A stretch of DNA of 64,000 nucleotides, taken from positions 186,001-250,000 of the forward strand of contig NC_015422.1 in NCBI RefSeq assembly GCF_000204645.1, given 5' to 3'. The notes under the pieces are model-generated. The model worked only from the letters and a program-made list of their open reading frames with translations. It had not been told where the DNA came from and did not search any database. The position numbers were made by a program, and so were the translations under genes. Source of the stretch: Alicycliphilus denitrificans K601. Its GTDB lineage: Bacteria; Pseudomonadota; Gammaproteobacteria; Burkholderiales; Burkholderiaceae_C. Positions 36,726 through 46,821 of the stretch are shown in pieces (the first letter of the stretch is position 1; the number at the start of each line of letters is the position of its first letter).

Positions 36726-38240
36726 TCAGATATCGATGGGTTGCCAGCGATGCGGCAGCAGTTCTTCAATCCGGCTGGCCTTGTGCGTGGGCAGCCGGGT
36801 CAGCACATCCTTGAGATAGGCATATGGGTCGTGCCCGTTCATGCGCGCTGACTGGATCAGGCTCATCACGGCGGCCGCCCGCTGGCCCGCGCGCAAGCTG
36901 CCGGCGAACAACCAGTTCGAGCGCCCCAGGGCCACAGGCCTGATCTGGTTTTCGATCCAATTGTTGTCCGGCGGCAGCTGCGGGTCATCGACGAAGCGCG
37001 TGAGCGCTGCCCAGCGCTTGAGGCTGTAGTCCAGCGCCTTGGCCGTCGCCGAGTTGCCCGCCACCTGCTGGCGTTGCAGCACCATCCACTGGTGCAACGC
37101 GTCCAGAATGGGCCGACTGTGCTGCTGGCGCACCTGCAACCGCTCTGGTGCCGCCAGGGGCTGAACTTGCCGTTCGATCTCATAGACCCGGGCGAACTGC
37201 ATCAGGGCCAATTCGGCGATCTGGCTCTTGCCCGCTGCGTGCAGGTCGAAGAACTTGCGCCGGGCGTGTGCCAGGCAACCGGCTTCGGTCACGCCCTGGC
37301 TAAAGCTGGCCTTGTAGCCGGCATAGTCGTCACAGATCAGGCTGCCGCGCCAGTCCCCCAGAAAGGCGCGGGCGTGTTCTCCGGCGCGGGACTCGCAGAA
37401 GTCATAGACCACGGCCCGCGTGGCTTCAAACGCTCCCGGGGCATAGGCCCACAGGTAGGCCCGGTGCGTTTTACCGCTGCCCGGCTTGAGCATGGCCACC
37501 GGGGTCTCATCACCGTGCAACACCCGGTGGCCGAGCACCTCGGCCTTCAGGGCATCGACCAGCGGTTGCAGCCGCGCACCGCAGGTGCCTACCCACTGCG
37601 CCAGGGTGGATCTTGGAATCGCCAGGCCGGCGCGACCAAAGATGTTCTCCTGCCGGTACAAGGGCTGGTGATCCTGGTACTTGGCCACCAGCACTTGGGC
37701 CAGCAGGCCGGCAGTCGGGATGCCTTTATCGATCACATGGGCCTCGACCGGCGCCTGGGTGATAGTTTCGCACTGGGTGCACGCCCACTTGCCACGGATG
37801 TAGCGCTCCACGGTAAACACGCCGGGCACGTAGTCCAGCTTCTCGGCCACGTCTTCGCCGATGCGCTGCATCCGGCAGCCACAGGCGCAGGTGGTCGACT
37901 CAGGCTCGTGGCGGATTTCGCGGCGCGGCAGGTGGGCCGGCAGCGGCTGGCGTTTGGGCTGTTGCTTGGCTTCGGGCGCAGCCGCAGGCGGCTGGAGTTG
38001 CTCAATCTCGACAGCGACCGCCGCCAGGTCGGCATCGATCTCGTCTTCCAGCAGGCTCTTCTGATCGGCGCTGTGCCGCTCGGATTGGGCGGCGAACTTC
38101 AGCCGCTTGAGCAGCGCGCACTCATAGGTGAGCTTCTCGTTGAGCGCGCGCTGGTGACGCAGTTCGGCCAGCAGGCGCTGGGTCACTTCGCGCAGTTGCT
38201 CTGCGTCCAGTTCGCTCAGGGCTTGCTCGTCGATCACCAT
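36726..38240 (-). CDS. tnpC: IS66-family transposase TnpC
   Basis: A 504-residue transposase. It has an N-terminal coiled region and HTH (LDAEQLREVTQRLLAELRHQRALNEKL), a zinc-finger-like segment (CACGCRMQRIGEDV, CTQCET), the DDE core (LHGDETPVAML; LICDDYAGYKA; DNNWIENQIRPVALGRSNWLF) and the C-terminal AYLKDVLTRLPTHKASRIEELLPHRW. All three acidic residues are visible. It is the last gene of the element. Confidence 0.94.
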   Translation of the reverse strand: MVIDEQALSELDAEQLREVTQRLLAELRHQRALNEKLTYECALLKRLKFAAQSERHSADQKSLLEDEIDADLAAVAVEIEQLQPPAAAPEAKQQPKRQPLPAHLPRREIRHEPESTTCACGCRMQRIGEDVAEKLDYVPGVFTVERYIRGKWACTQCETITQAPVEAHVIDKGIPTAGLLAQVLVAKYQDHQPLYRQENIFGRAGLAIPRSTLAQWVGTCGARLQPLVDALKAEVLGHRVLHGDETPVAMLKPGSGKTHRAYLWAYAPGAFEATRAVVYDFCESRAGEHARAFLGDWRGSLICDDYAGYKASFSQGVTEAGCLAHARRKFFDLHAAGKSQIAELALMQFARVYEIERQVQPLAAPERLQVRQQHSRPILDALHQWMVLQRQQVAGNSATAKALDYSLKRWAALTRFVDDPQLPPDNNWIENQIRPVALGRSNWLFAGSLRAGQRAAAVMSLIQSARMNGHDPYAYLKDVLTRLPTHKASRIEELLPHRWQPIDI

Positions 38241-38322
38241 GGCTGGCAGTGTGCCCGCTCACCCTGGGTCCAGCCATTGACGCATCTCCCGATTGCCACG
38301 GCCACGCCCTTGCGCCGACGAT

Positions 38323-38655
38323 TCAGACCACGCTGATGGCACCTTGCGAGCCCACACGCTGCCAGGGCAGGCCCAGCACCAGGGCGTTGAGCTGGGCGTG
38401 TTCCAACGCCACGTTCGGACTGCCCGCAGGTGCCCAGACAAACTTGCCCTGGTGCAGCCGGCGCGCGGCCAGCCACAGCCCCACACCGTCATGTACCAGG
38501 ACCTTCAGGCGATTGGCTCTCTGGTTGGCGAAGACGTAGGCATGGTGCGGGTGGGCCGCGCCGAAGGTGGCGATCACCCGCGCCAGGGCCGTGTCCGTGC
38601 CCGCGCGCATGTCCAGCGGGGTGGTGGCCAGCCAGGCCTCATCGATACGGATCAC
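38323..38655 (-). CDS. tnpB: IS66-family accessory protein TnpB
   Basis: A 110-residue IS66 Orf2 protein (RIDEAWLATTPLDMRAGTDTALARVI; HHAYVFANQRANRLKVLVHDG; GLWLAARRLHQGKFVW). The GTG start at 38655 overlaps the tnpA stop (GTGA) and has GGGAG upstream, so translation is coupled. Needed for transposition of several IS66 members; the molecular role is unclear. Confidence 0.9.
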   Translation of the reverse strand: MIRIDEAWLATTPLDMRAGTDTALARVIATFGAAHPHHAYVFANQRANRLKVLVHDGVGLWLAARRLHQGKFVWAPAGSPNVALEHAQLNALVLGLPWQRVGSQGAISVV

Positions 38656-39089
38656 CGCAACAACTCCCGCAGCATCTGGGCGCACTCGGCGGCGCCAGAC
38701 AAGGGCCAGTGCACGGTCACGGACATGCCGGGGCGCTGGCATTCGATGCGGATGCCGTCCGCTGGCGTTGGCAAGGACGCGGATGGCAGCTCACCAGCAG
38801 ACGCCGGCGGTACTGCGCTCAGGTCGATGGGGATAAAGGCCGGGGGTGGGGAAGCAACGACTGCAGTGCTGACGCCAGCTTCAAGACGGTGAAATCCCTG
38901 CGCCCATTCCTTGAGCCAGCGGTGTAGCACGTTGGCGTTCATGCCATGTTGCAGGGCCACCGCCGCGACCGATGCGCCTGGCTGTCGGCAGGCAGCCACC
39001 AGCTCGGCCTTGAATTGCGGGGTGTAGGTGCGGTGCGTGCGCCGCTGCGCATAGCGCGGGGTCTGAGGGTCTTTGAGCATCGTGTCCAC
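38652..39089 (-). CDS. tnpA: IS66-family accessory protein TnpA (HTH, IS3/IS911-like)
   Basis: A 145-residue protein with an N-terminal helix-turn-helix (YTPQFKAELVAACRQPGASVAAVALQHGMNANVLHRWLKEW) and a poorly conserved C-terminal part. First gene of the IS66 operon, 71 bases from the terminal repeat. An ATG at 39080 is an alternative start. Confidence 0.88.
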   Translation of the reverse strand: MDTMLKDPQTPRYAQRRTHRTYTPQFKAELVAACRQPGASVAAVALQHGMNANVLHRWLKEWAQGFHRLEAGVSTAVVASPPPAFIPIDLSAVPPASAGELPSASLPTPADGIRIECQRPGMSVTVHWPLSGAAECAQMLRELLR

Positions 39090-39168
39090 GCCAATGTTGC
39101 GTGCACACGATCTTGCTCAGCCTTACCACCTCATTCAAGATGGGTTCGCCAGCCGCATACGCAGCAAA

Positions 39169-40470
39169 CGCGATCGGCGCGGGATCAAGGCGATGTTTGA
39201 AGCGCTGCGGGCGCAGGGCTACAGCGGCAGTTGGGGGCCGGTGTACGCCTTTGCCCAGCGCTGGCAGCAAGAGCAAGGCAACGCGTCACGCGGCGCGGGG
39301 TTCGTGCCGCTGAGCTTCGAGTTGGGCGAGGCATTCCAGTTCGACTGGAGCTGCGAGTACCTCTTCATCGGCGGTCTGCGCCGCCGCCTGGAGGTGGCAC
39401 ACACCAAGCTGGCGGCCAGTCGCGCCTTCTGTCTGGTGGCCTACTACAGCCAGGCGCACGAGATGCTGTTCGATGCCCACGCACGGGCGTTCGCCCTCTT
39501 CGGTGGCGTGCCCCGCCGGGGCATCTACGACAACATGAAGACCGCGGTCGACAAGGTCGGCCAGGGCAAGCAGCGCAGCGTCAATGCGCGTTTCGAGGCC
39601 ATGACCGGGCACTACCTGTTCGAGCCGGAGTTCTGTAACCGGGCCGCCGGCTGGGAGAAGGGCGTCGTCGAGAAGAACGTCCAGGACCGGCGCAAGGACA
39701 TCTGGCGTGAGGCCAGTGAGCGGCGCTGGGGATCGCTTGACGAGATCAACGACTGGCTGGAGCAAGCCTGTGTGAAGGCCTGGGGCGAGATGAGTCACCC
39801 AGAGTGGGGGCACCTCACGGTGGCCGACGTCTGGCAGGACGAACGTGCACGCCTCATGCCCAACCCCCGGGCGTTTGATGGCTATGTGGAGCAGCCGGTG
39901 CGGGTCTCTGCCACTTCGTTGATCCACTTCCAGCGCAACCGCTACAGCGTGCCATGCGAGTGGATCCACGCGGTGGTCAGTCTGCGGGCCTACGCAGATG
40001 GCCTGCTGGTGGTCGGTCCCGATGGGCGACAGGTGCGCCTGCAGCGCAGCTTCGAGCGGGACCAGACGCTCTACGACTGGATGCACTACATCGCGCTGAT
40101 CGAGCGCAAGCCCGGCGCGCTGCGCAACGGCGCGCCCTTCAAGACCATGCCCGAACCCCTGCAGGAGTTGCAGCGCCAGTTGCTGCGCCACAGCGGTGGC
40201 GACAGGGTGATGGCGCAGGTGCTCATGGGCGTGAGCCTGCATGGGCTCGAAGCCGTGCTTGTGGCGGTGGAGCTGGCACTGCAGTCGGGGCGGGTGAGTG
40301 CCGAGCACGTGCTCAACGTGCTCTCGCGCTTGCAGGAGCAGCGCATGCCTGAGCCACCGGTGGCCACCATGCTCACGCTCAACACGCCGCCACTGGCCAA
40401 CCTGCAGCGCTACGACGCGCTGCGCAACGCCCAGCCTCAAGAGGCCTCACCGGAGTCCGAGCATGCATGA
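39169..40470 (+). pseudogene. istA: istA, 3' part (transposase core)
   Basis: The remaining 433 codons of the IS21 transposase, from KRDRRG-type basic segment through the integrase core (FQFDWSCEYLFIGG; NMKTAVDKVGQG; NPRAFDGYVEQPVRVS). DDE-type acidic residues are present. An open frame continues upstream to 39073 inside IS66, so a truncated protein without the N-terminal HTH could be made, but a working IstA is unlikely. The stop overlaps the istB start. Confidence 0.9.
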
Positions 40471-41278
40471 CCTCATGGATGCCTTCAAGGCTCTGGGCTT
40501 GCACGGCATGGCCAGTGCCTGGCCGGAGGTGCTGGGCACTGCACGCATGAAGTCGCTGGATCACGAGGCCGTGCTGCACCAGCTCATCAAGGCAGAGACC
40601 GCGCAGCGCGAGGTGCGCTCCATGGCTTACCAGATGCGCGTGGCGCGCTTCCCATCGCACCGCGATCTCGCCGGCTTTGACTTCGCCCACGCGCAGCTCG
40701 ATGAGGCGCTGGTGCGCCAATTGCACACCCTTCGCTTCGTGGAGTCGGCGCACAACGTGGTGCTGGTTGGTGGCCCCGGCACAGGCAAGACCCACCTGGC
40801 CACCAGCCTGGGGATCGAGGCGATCCGCATGCATGGCAAGCGGGTGCGCTTCTTCTCCACGGTGGAACTGGTCAACGCCCTGGAGCTGGAGAAGGCGCAG
40901 AGCAAGGCCGGGCAGTTGGCACACCGGCTGATGTACGTCGATCTGGTGATCCTGGATGAACTGGGCTATCTGCCGTTCACGCAGTCGGGCGGCGCCATGC
41001 TGTTCCACCTGCTCTCCAAGCTGTACGAGCGAACGAGCGTGGTGATCACCACCAACCTCACCTTCTCAGAATGGAGCAGCGTCTTTGGCGACGCCAAAAT
41101 GACCACCGCCTTGCTCGACCGACTCACGCACCACTGCCACATCGTGGAGACAGGCAATGAGAGCTGGCGATTCAAGCATTCCAGTGCCGCTGGTGCGGCA
41201 CCGCCAAAGCAACGCAACAAAGCTCAGAAAGGAGATCGAAAAGCAGCAGACCCGATAGACTTATCCACAACCGAGTAG
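40463..41278 (+). CDS. istB: IS21-family helper ATPase IstB
   Basis: A 271-residue DnaC/DnaA-like AAA+ ATPase. Walker A is [11 protein letters not shown] and Walker B is [12 protein letters not shown]; the C-terminal part includes [19 protein letters not shown] and [20 protein letters not shown]. IstB assists IstA in target selection. The start at 40463 overlaps the end of istA. The gene is intact although its partner is broken. Confidence 0.94.
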   Translation: MHDLMDAFKALGLHGMASAWPEVLGTARMKSLDHEAVLHQLIKAETAQREVRSMAYQMRVARFPSHRDLAGFDFAHAQLDEALVRQLHTLRFVESAHNVVLVGGPGTGKTHLATSLGIEAIRMHGKRVRFFSTVELVNALELEKAQSKAGQLAHRLMYVDLVILDELGYLPFTQSGGAMLFHLLSKLYERTSVVITTNLTFSEWSSVFGDAKMTTALLDRLTHHCHIVETGNESWRFKHSSAAGAAPPKQRNKAQKGDRKAADPIDLSTTE

Positions 41279-41350
41279 CCAGAACATCCATCAACCCAGT
41301 GGCTCAGTATTCGACGTGATCACTGGCTCAGTTGTGCTGATGAATCAACA

Positions 41351-41502
41351 CCCTGTGTCGCAACGTGGAAACGGCCTTGCCGCCAGGCGGAAAAGTCCAT
41401 ATCTTCCAATTCACAGACAAGCAGTACGAACGTGCCATCACCTTCCATGGCCAGCGTCGCCAACCAGGCCAAAAAGCACCCGATCAGTTCGATCTTTTCT
41501 GA
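41351..41502 (+). pseudogene. cas2: cas2, 3' part
   Basis: The 6-base duplication (41351-41356) is followed by the rest of cas2, read from 41357 in frame with the single base left at 36333: CRNVETALPPGGKVHIFQFT, then DKQYERAITFHGQRRQPGQK and a TGA at 41500-41502. This is the C-terminal half of Cas2 with the conserved KVHIF(Q)FTDKQ region. It has no start signal of its own. Confidence 0.92.
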
Positions 41503-41572
41503 CCATGCAACCTATTTTCTGGTGCCTAGAAGCACAAAACCCCTTGAAAAATCAAGGGGTTAGCGCGATCTC
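41503..41572. promoter_or_regulatory. cas2-array junction (probable leader) with hairpin
   Basis: Seventy bases, more AT-rich than the surroundings, lie between the cas2 end and the first repeat. A perfect stem of 10 bp (AACCCCTTGA / TCAAGGGGTT, loop AAAA) occupies 41538-41561. On the minus strand it is followed by TTGTGC, giving a short T-run, so it could end the crRNA precursor transcribed from the right. The segment adjoining the first perfect repeat is the probable leader used for integration; this is inferred from its place beside cas2. Confidence 0.55.
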
Positions 41573-44500
41573 ATTCTAGATCACTGGGATATGCGCACTG
41601 GCCGGAACATCCGTGTAGCGATGCTTGATGACGATCTTATTCTAGATCACTGGGATATGCGCACTGGCCGGAACCGCTATGGCCGCTGCCTCTCCCGCCA
41701 TGCGATTCTAGATCACTGGGATATGCGCACTGGCCGGAACACACCGGAGACGTTCGAGCAAGGCTGGGCAATTCTAGATCACTGGGATATGCGCACTGGC
41801 CGGAACACACCGGAGACGTTCGAGCAAGGCTGGGCAATTCTAGATCACTGGGATATGCGCACTGGCCGGAACTGGCGAACTTTTTGCAGGGATCGGACGA
41901 GTATTCTAGATCACTGGGATATGCGCACTGGCCGGAACGCTACAGGGGGTGTTAGGGCCGCTCCCAGCATTCTAGATCACTGGGATATGCGCACTGGCCG
42001 GAACATATTTCGCGGACGTGAAAATTAGAGGAACATTCTAGATCACTGGGATATGCGCACTGGCCGGAACAGAGCCAGGCAGAGGCGTACAGCCACCAGC
42101 ATTCTAGATCACTGGGATATGCGCACTGGCCGGAACTCGAACTCCGGAGTGTCGTGGCCGCAGAAAATTCTAGATCACTGGGATATGCGCACTGGCCGGA
42201 ACCGAGCTTGTCGGCTTCGGAGCTCGCGCCGCATTCTAGATCACTGGGATATGCGCACTGGCCGGAACCGGTCTGCACGGCGTGCGGCGTGTGCGGGGAT
42301 TCTAGATCACTGGGATATGCGCACTGGCCGGAACATCGGCGACCGCCCAGTTTTCATGGTCGGCATTCTAGATCACTGGGATATGCGCACTGGCCGGAAC
42401 AAAAGCCGGCATAGGTGCCCGAGCCGATGATTCTAGATCACTGGGATATGCGCACTGGCCGGAACTATGCCGCATCTGCGGCGTGCCAGTCGGGAATTCT
42501 AGATCACTGGGATATGCGCACTGGCCGGAACTCGTAGTTCTCGTTCACCAGATCGGTGAGCATTCTAGATCACTGGGATATGCGCACTGGCCGGAACTTG
42601 CCTTGAGCATCGGTGCTGAAGCCCTGGATTCTAGATCACTGGGATATGCGCACTGGCCGGAACAGCACGAGGAACGCGTTATCGGTTGCGCGGATTCTAG
42701 ATCACTGGGATATGCGCACTGGCCGGAACCATCTGCCGATGCGCCAGACCCGGCACAAAATTCTAGATCACTGGGATATGCGCACTGGCCGGAACGTTGC
42801 CGGCCAGCTCATGCGTAGGCGTCCGATTCTAGATCACTGGGATATGCGCACTGGCCGGAACTCATCGGCGCCGCGTGCGCCGGCGCATCGGATTCTAGAT
42901 CACTGGGATATGCGCACTGGCCGGAACCAGTGAAGGCAGCGGAGAACGGCACGATCAATTCTAGATCACTGGGATATGCGCACTGGCCGGAACTCCAGGA
43001 ACTTGCCCCAGAACTTCCAGCCGATTCTAGATCACTGGGATATGCGCACTGGCCGGAACTCCAGGAACTTGCCCCAGAACTTCCAGCCGATTCTAGATCA
43101 CTGGGATATGCGCACTGGCCGGAACTAACGCCACGGCCCCGTGACGTCGATCAGCATTCTAGATCACTGGGATATGCGCACTGGCCGGAACTACCGTGAG
43201 GACATCATCACCGGGCGCGTGATTCTAGATCACTGGGATATGCGCACTGGCCGGAACTACCGCCTATCAAGTTCGCCGAGCTGGCGGATTCTAGATCACT
43301 GGGATATGCGCACTGGCCGGAACGCATGCGCGCGGTGCGTGGCGCAACGGTGTATTCTAGATCACTGGGATATGCGCACTGGCCGGAACACCAGGTGGCG
43401 CGCATCATCACACCCGTGCATTCTAGATCACTGGGATATGCGCACTGGCCGGAACGCGCCGGACTATCAAACGCCCGACTGGCTGATTCTAGATCACTGG
43501 GATATGCGCACTGGCCGGAACTGCAGAGCCCGGTTGAACGCCGAACTGCTGATTCTAGATCACTGGGATATGCGCACTGGCCGGAACACAGTCGGGCTGT
43601 TTGTTTTTTATGAGGCGATTCTAGATCACTGGGATATGCGCACTGGCCGGAACCTAAAGATCGTTAAAAAGGCCCCGGGATAAATTCTAGATCACTGGGA
43701 TATGCGCACTGGCCGGAACCGCCAGCGTGGATACAAGCCCGAAGCCGTAATTCTAGATCACTGGGATATGCGCACTGGCCGGAACAGGGAGGTGTGAATG
43801 TGGATGAATCCGATCATTCTAGATCACTGGGATATGCGCACTGGCCGGAACCTAGACCACAGGTTGTTCACGATCAGCCTGATTCTAGATCACTGGGATA
43901 TGCGCACTGGCCGGAACGCTGCAGGAAGAACACCACGCGGCGCACCATTCTAGATCACTGGGATATGCGCACTGGCCGGAACTCCGCGCGGCGCTGGAAA
44001 ATTGCAGGAGGATTCTAGATCACTGGGATATGCGCACTGGCCGGAACCAAGCGCCCCTTGCAATCCTCGGCCAACTCATTCTAGATCACTGGGATATGCG
44101 CACTGGCCGGAACCACGCAAAGCCAGGAATAGTGCATTGACCTATTCTAGATCACTGGGATATGCGCACTGGCCGGAACGCAATTCTCGTCATCAGCTCC
44201 GCGCGCCGATTCTAGATCACTGGGATATGCGCACTGGCCGGAACAGGAGCGCTCGGCCGCCAAGCAAGCGCGCGATTCTAGATCACTGGGATATGCGCAC
44301 TGGCCGGAACTCCAGCAGCGTGTTGGCTCTGGACATTCAAATTCTAGATCACTGGGATATGCGCACTGGCCGGAACCGTTTCCAACGAAACCCTGCAGCG
44401 CTGCCAATTCTAGATCACTGGGATATGCGCACTGGCCGGAACACACCGGGCTGCAGCCCAGTGTCTCGGCCAATTCTAGATCACTGGGATATGCGCACTG

Positions 44501-46489
44501 GCCGGAACTGTCGGGCGCGGCAATGGATCGGGGCGATGATTCTAGATCACTGGGATATGCGCACTGGCCGGAACCGGGCCAGGAGGTGCACGCTGCCGAC
44601 GGCTATTCTAGATCACTGGGATATGCGCACTGGCCGGAACCATGATGGTCGCTTGCGCCTCAACCGTTTTATTCTAGATCACTGGGATATGCGCACTGGC
44701 CGGAACCGACAGATAAGCATGCACGTCGGCCAAGGAATTCTAGATCACTGGGATATGCGCACTGGCCGGAACCAGGGTAATCAGGGATCGCGGCGGCCTG
44801 CTATTCTAGATCACTGGGATATGCGCACTGGCCGGAACCACAGCGTGGCAAGGCGTTTCTGCGTGGACATTCTAGATCACTGGGATATGCGCACTGGCCG
44901 GAACTACAGCACCTCGCCTTCGCCAGGCTCGCTGATTCTAGATCACTGGGATATGCGCACTGGCCGGAACCACAAGCCAGAGCATGGACAGGCCATCCGC
45001 ATTCTAGATCACTGGGATATGCGCACTGGCCGGAACCGCGTAGACGGCATCGTCGTCGGTGACCTGATTCTAGATCACTGGGATATGCGCACTGGCCGGA
45101 ACTCGATTACGCCCTCAATGACTGCCGTCTTGAATTCTAGATCACTGGGATATGCGCACTGGCCGGAACTCGCCGTCGCGCAGGAACTGCACACCACTCA
45201 TTCTAGATCACTGGGATATGCGCACTGGCCGGAACTATGTCGCGCATCCTCTGCGGGCTCAATGGATTCTAGATCACTGGGATATGCGCACTGGCCGGAA
45301 CACTCCAAGGGAGGATCGCATGCTGGCGCAAATTCTAGATCACTGGGATATGCGCACTGGCCGGAACCGCACCGGCAGCAATGCCCGCACCGGCAGCATT
45401 CTAGATCACTGGGATATGCGCACTGGCCGGAACTGGACATGTTGCCACCCGCGCCGCCGCCGTATTCTAGATAACTGGGATATGCGCACTGGCCGGAACA
45501 ATTTCAACGCCATGGCATTCGCGTGGGGCATTCTAGATCACTGGGATATGCGCACTGGCCGGAACGTGGGCGTCAGCATCCGCCTGCCCGGTAAGATTCT
45601 AGATCACTGGGATATGCGCACTGGCCGGAACTCTGCTGGATGGCGGAAGAACGGGGGCGAGATTCTAGATCACTGGGATATGCGCACTGGCCGGAACAAT
45701 GGGTACAGTTTCGTTGGTCGGCATGGTATTCTAGATCACTGGGATATGCGCACTGGCCGGAACCTTGGGCGCTGAGGATTTTTTCGGCGCCCTATTCTAG
45801 ATCACTGGGATATGCGCACTGGCCGGAACACGGTGTCTCCGGTCTGCACGTCGATCTGATTCTAGATCACTGGGATATGCGCACTGGCCGGAACCGGCCA
45901 TAAAAACAAGCACCGGCTCCACGGATTCTAGATCACTGGGATATGCGCACTGGCCGGAACCCGGAATCGATGCTGGAGGCGAAAGCCTACAATTCTAGAT
46001 CACTGGGATATGCGCACTGGCCGGAACGAGTGCATTATGCAAATATGCGTAATTCAGATTCTAGATCACTGGGATATGCGCACTGGCCGGAACTTTTCGC
46101 GACGTTCCTTGCTGAACTTGTCCATTCTAGATCACTGGGATATGCGCACTGGCCGGAACCACTGTGCTCATGGCACGCGACCGGGTTTTATTCTAGATCA
46201 CTGGGATATGCGCACTGGCCGGAACCTGGGCATGAGGTTGGCAACGGCTGACGGAATTCTAGATCACTGGGATATGCGCACTGGCCGGAACACTGCGGGC
46301 CGCTCTGCGTAGGCTGGCCTGATTCTAGATCACTGGGATATGCGCACTGGCCGGAACCGGGGCGAGCTGCTGGTGCATGCCGGCAAGATTCTAGATCACT
46401 GGGATATGCGCACTGGCCGGAACCGGGACCCCCAGCAGGGCGCGCCCTGCACCATTCTAGATCACTGGGATATGCGCACTGATTTGAAA
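41573..46489 (-). CRISPR. Type II-C CRISPR array: 75 repeats, 74 spacers
   Basis: A 36-bp repeat (plus strand begins ATTCTAGATCACTGGG and ends CACTGGCCGGAAC) recurs every 66 bases from 41573. I counted 75 repeat starts, the last at 46454. Spacers are 30 nt except five of 29 and two of 31. On the minus strand the repeat begins GTTCC and ends TAGAAT, the usual polarity for type II crRNA, and it is complementary to the tracrRNA candidate. One repeat (45464) carries C to A at position 10. The last repeat matches only its first 28 bases (to 46481) and then diverges. Spacers at 41741 and 41807 are identical, as are those at 42994 and 43060. The terminal TAGAAT could serve as a -10 box within each repeat, as in Neisseria. 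Confidence 0.98.
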
Positions 46490-46821
46490 GGTTTGGATCT
46501 ATGTCGAGCTGTGAATAGGGAGTTGAATGATTCAAATATTTGCAGTTTATTCGCCTGGGGATGGCGTTGGTATTGAGGGTATGATTGTTAAAATTATAGG
46601 TTGTAAATGTATTTACTGAAATTTCCAAAGGCTGTGCAATGAACCTTGCATTGTCGGACCCATTCACATACACGACTTTCCCACGCGCGCCAGTGTGGTC
46701 GCCACCGGCAGGCACTGCAGCACGCCTGTGAGATGCATATTTGCCGTATCTTGATCGTGCCTGTGGAACTGGCGCTGGCGCACATTGGGCACAGCGCGGC
46801 AGATATATGCCGGAAAGTACC
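46482..46821. other. Non-coding AT-rich region beyond the array
   Basis: About 340 bases without a credible gene. The part next to the array (46490-46620) is strikingly AT-rich for this genome. On the minus strand it holds a perfect TATAAT (46598-46593), which would start RNA about 105 bases before the first transcribed repeat, a possible leader promoter for pre-crRNA; the -35 box is poor. The part nearer aroK (46640-46821) is GC-richer and I recognise nothing in it. Confidence 0.4.

Larger units (their letters stand above)
36674..39160. mobile_element. IS66-family insertion sequence nested in istA
   Basis: A complete 2487-bp element. Terminal inverted repeats are GTAAGCGCACGGCAAACCC (from 36674) and, on the minus strand, GTATGCGGCTGGCGAACCC (from 39160), matching at 14 of 19 positions. 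The 8-bp target duplication GCAGCAAA flanks it (36666-36673 and 39161-39168), the size expected for this family. It carries tnpA, tnpB and tnpC on the minus strand and appears intact, so it may still be mobile. Confidence 0.95.
36334..41350. mobile_element. IS21-family insertion sequence inserted in cas2
   Basis: The ends are TGTTGATTCAT (36334-36344) and its reverse complement ATGAATCAACA (41340-41350). It is flanked by a 6-bp target duplication CCCTGT (36328-36333 and 41351-41356). Internal short repeats of the CTGRGCCA/TGGCTCAG type occur near both ends, as expected for IstA binding. Without the nested IS66 element and its duplication it would be 2522 bp, a normal IS21 size, with istA and istB. 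Because istA is cut, it cannot move by itself. Confidence 0.95.

Noticed and set aside
41591..46312. Long open frames encoding ILDHWDMRTGRN or SRSLGYAHWPE repeats
   Set aside because: They are translations of the 36-bp CRISPR repeat (66-bp period is a multiple of three) and not proteins.
41573..46489. Self-targeting spacers against genes in this window
   Set aside because: I noticed no spacer that clearly matches the rest of the window, but I could not make an exhaustive comparison by eye; a spacer-versus-genome search would decide it.
46482..46821. Possible remnant of aroB or a small gene after aroK
   Set aside because: All frames were read; the only short minus-strand frame (ending ...ARVGKSCM) shows nothing like dehydroquinate synthase or any known family.
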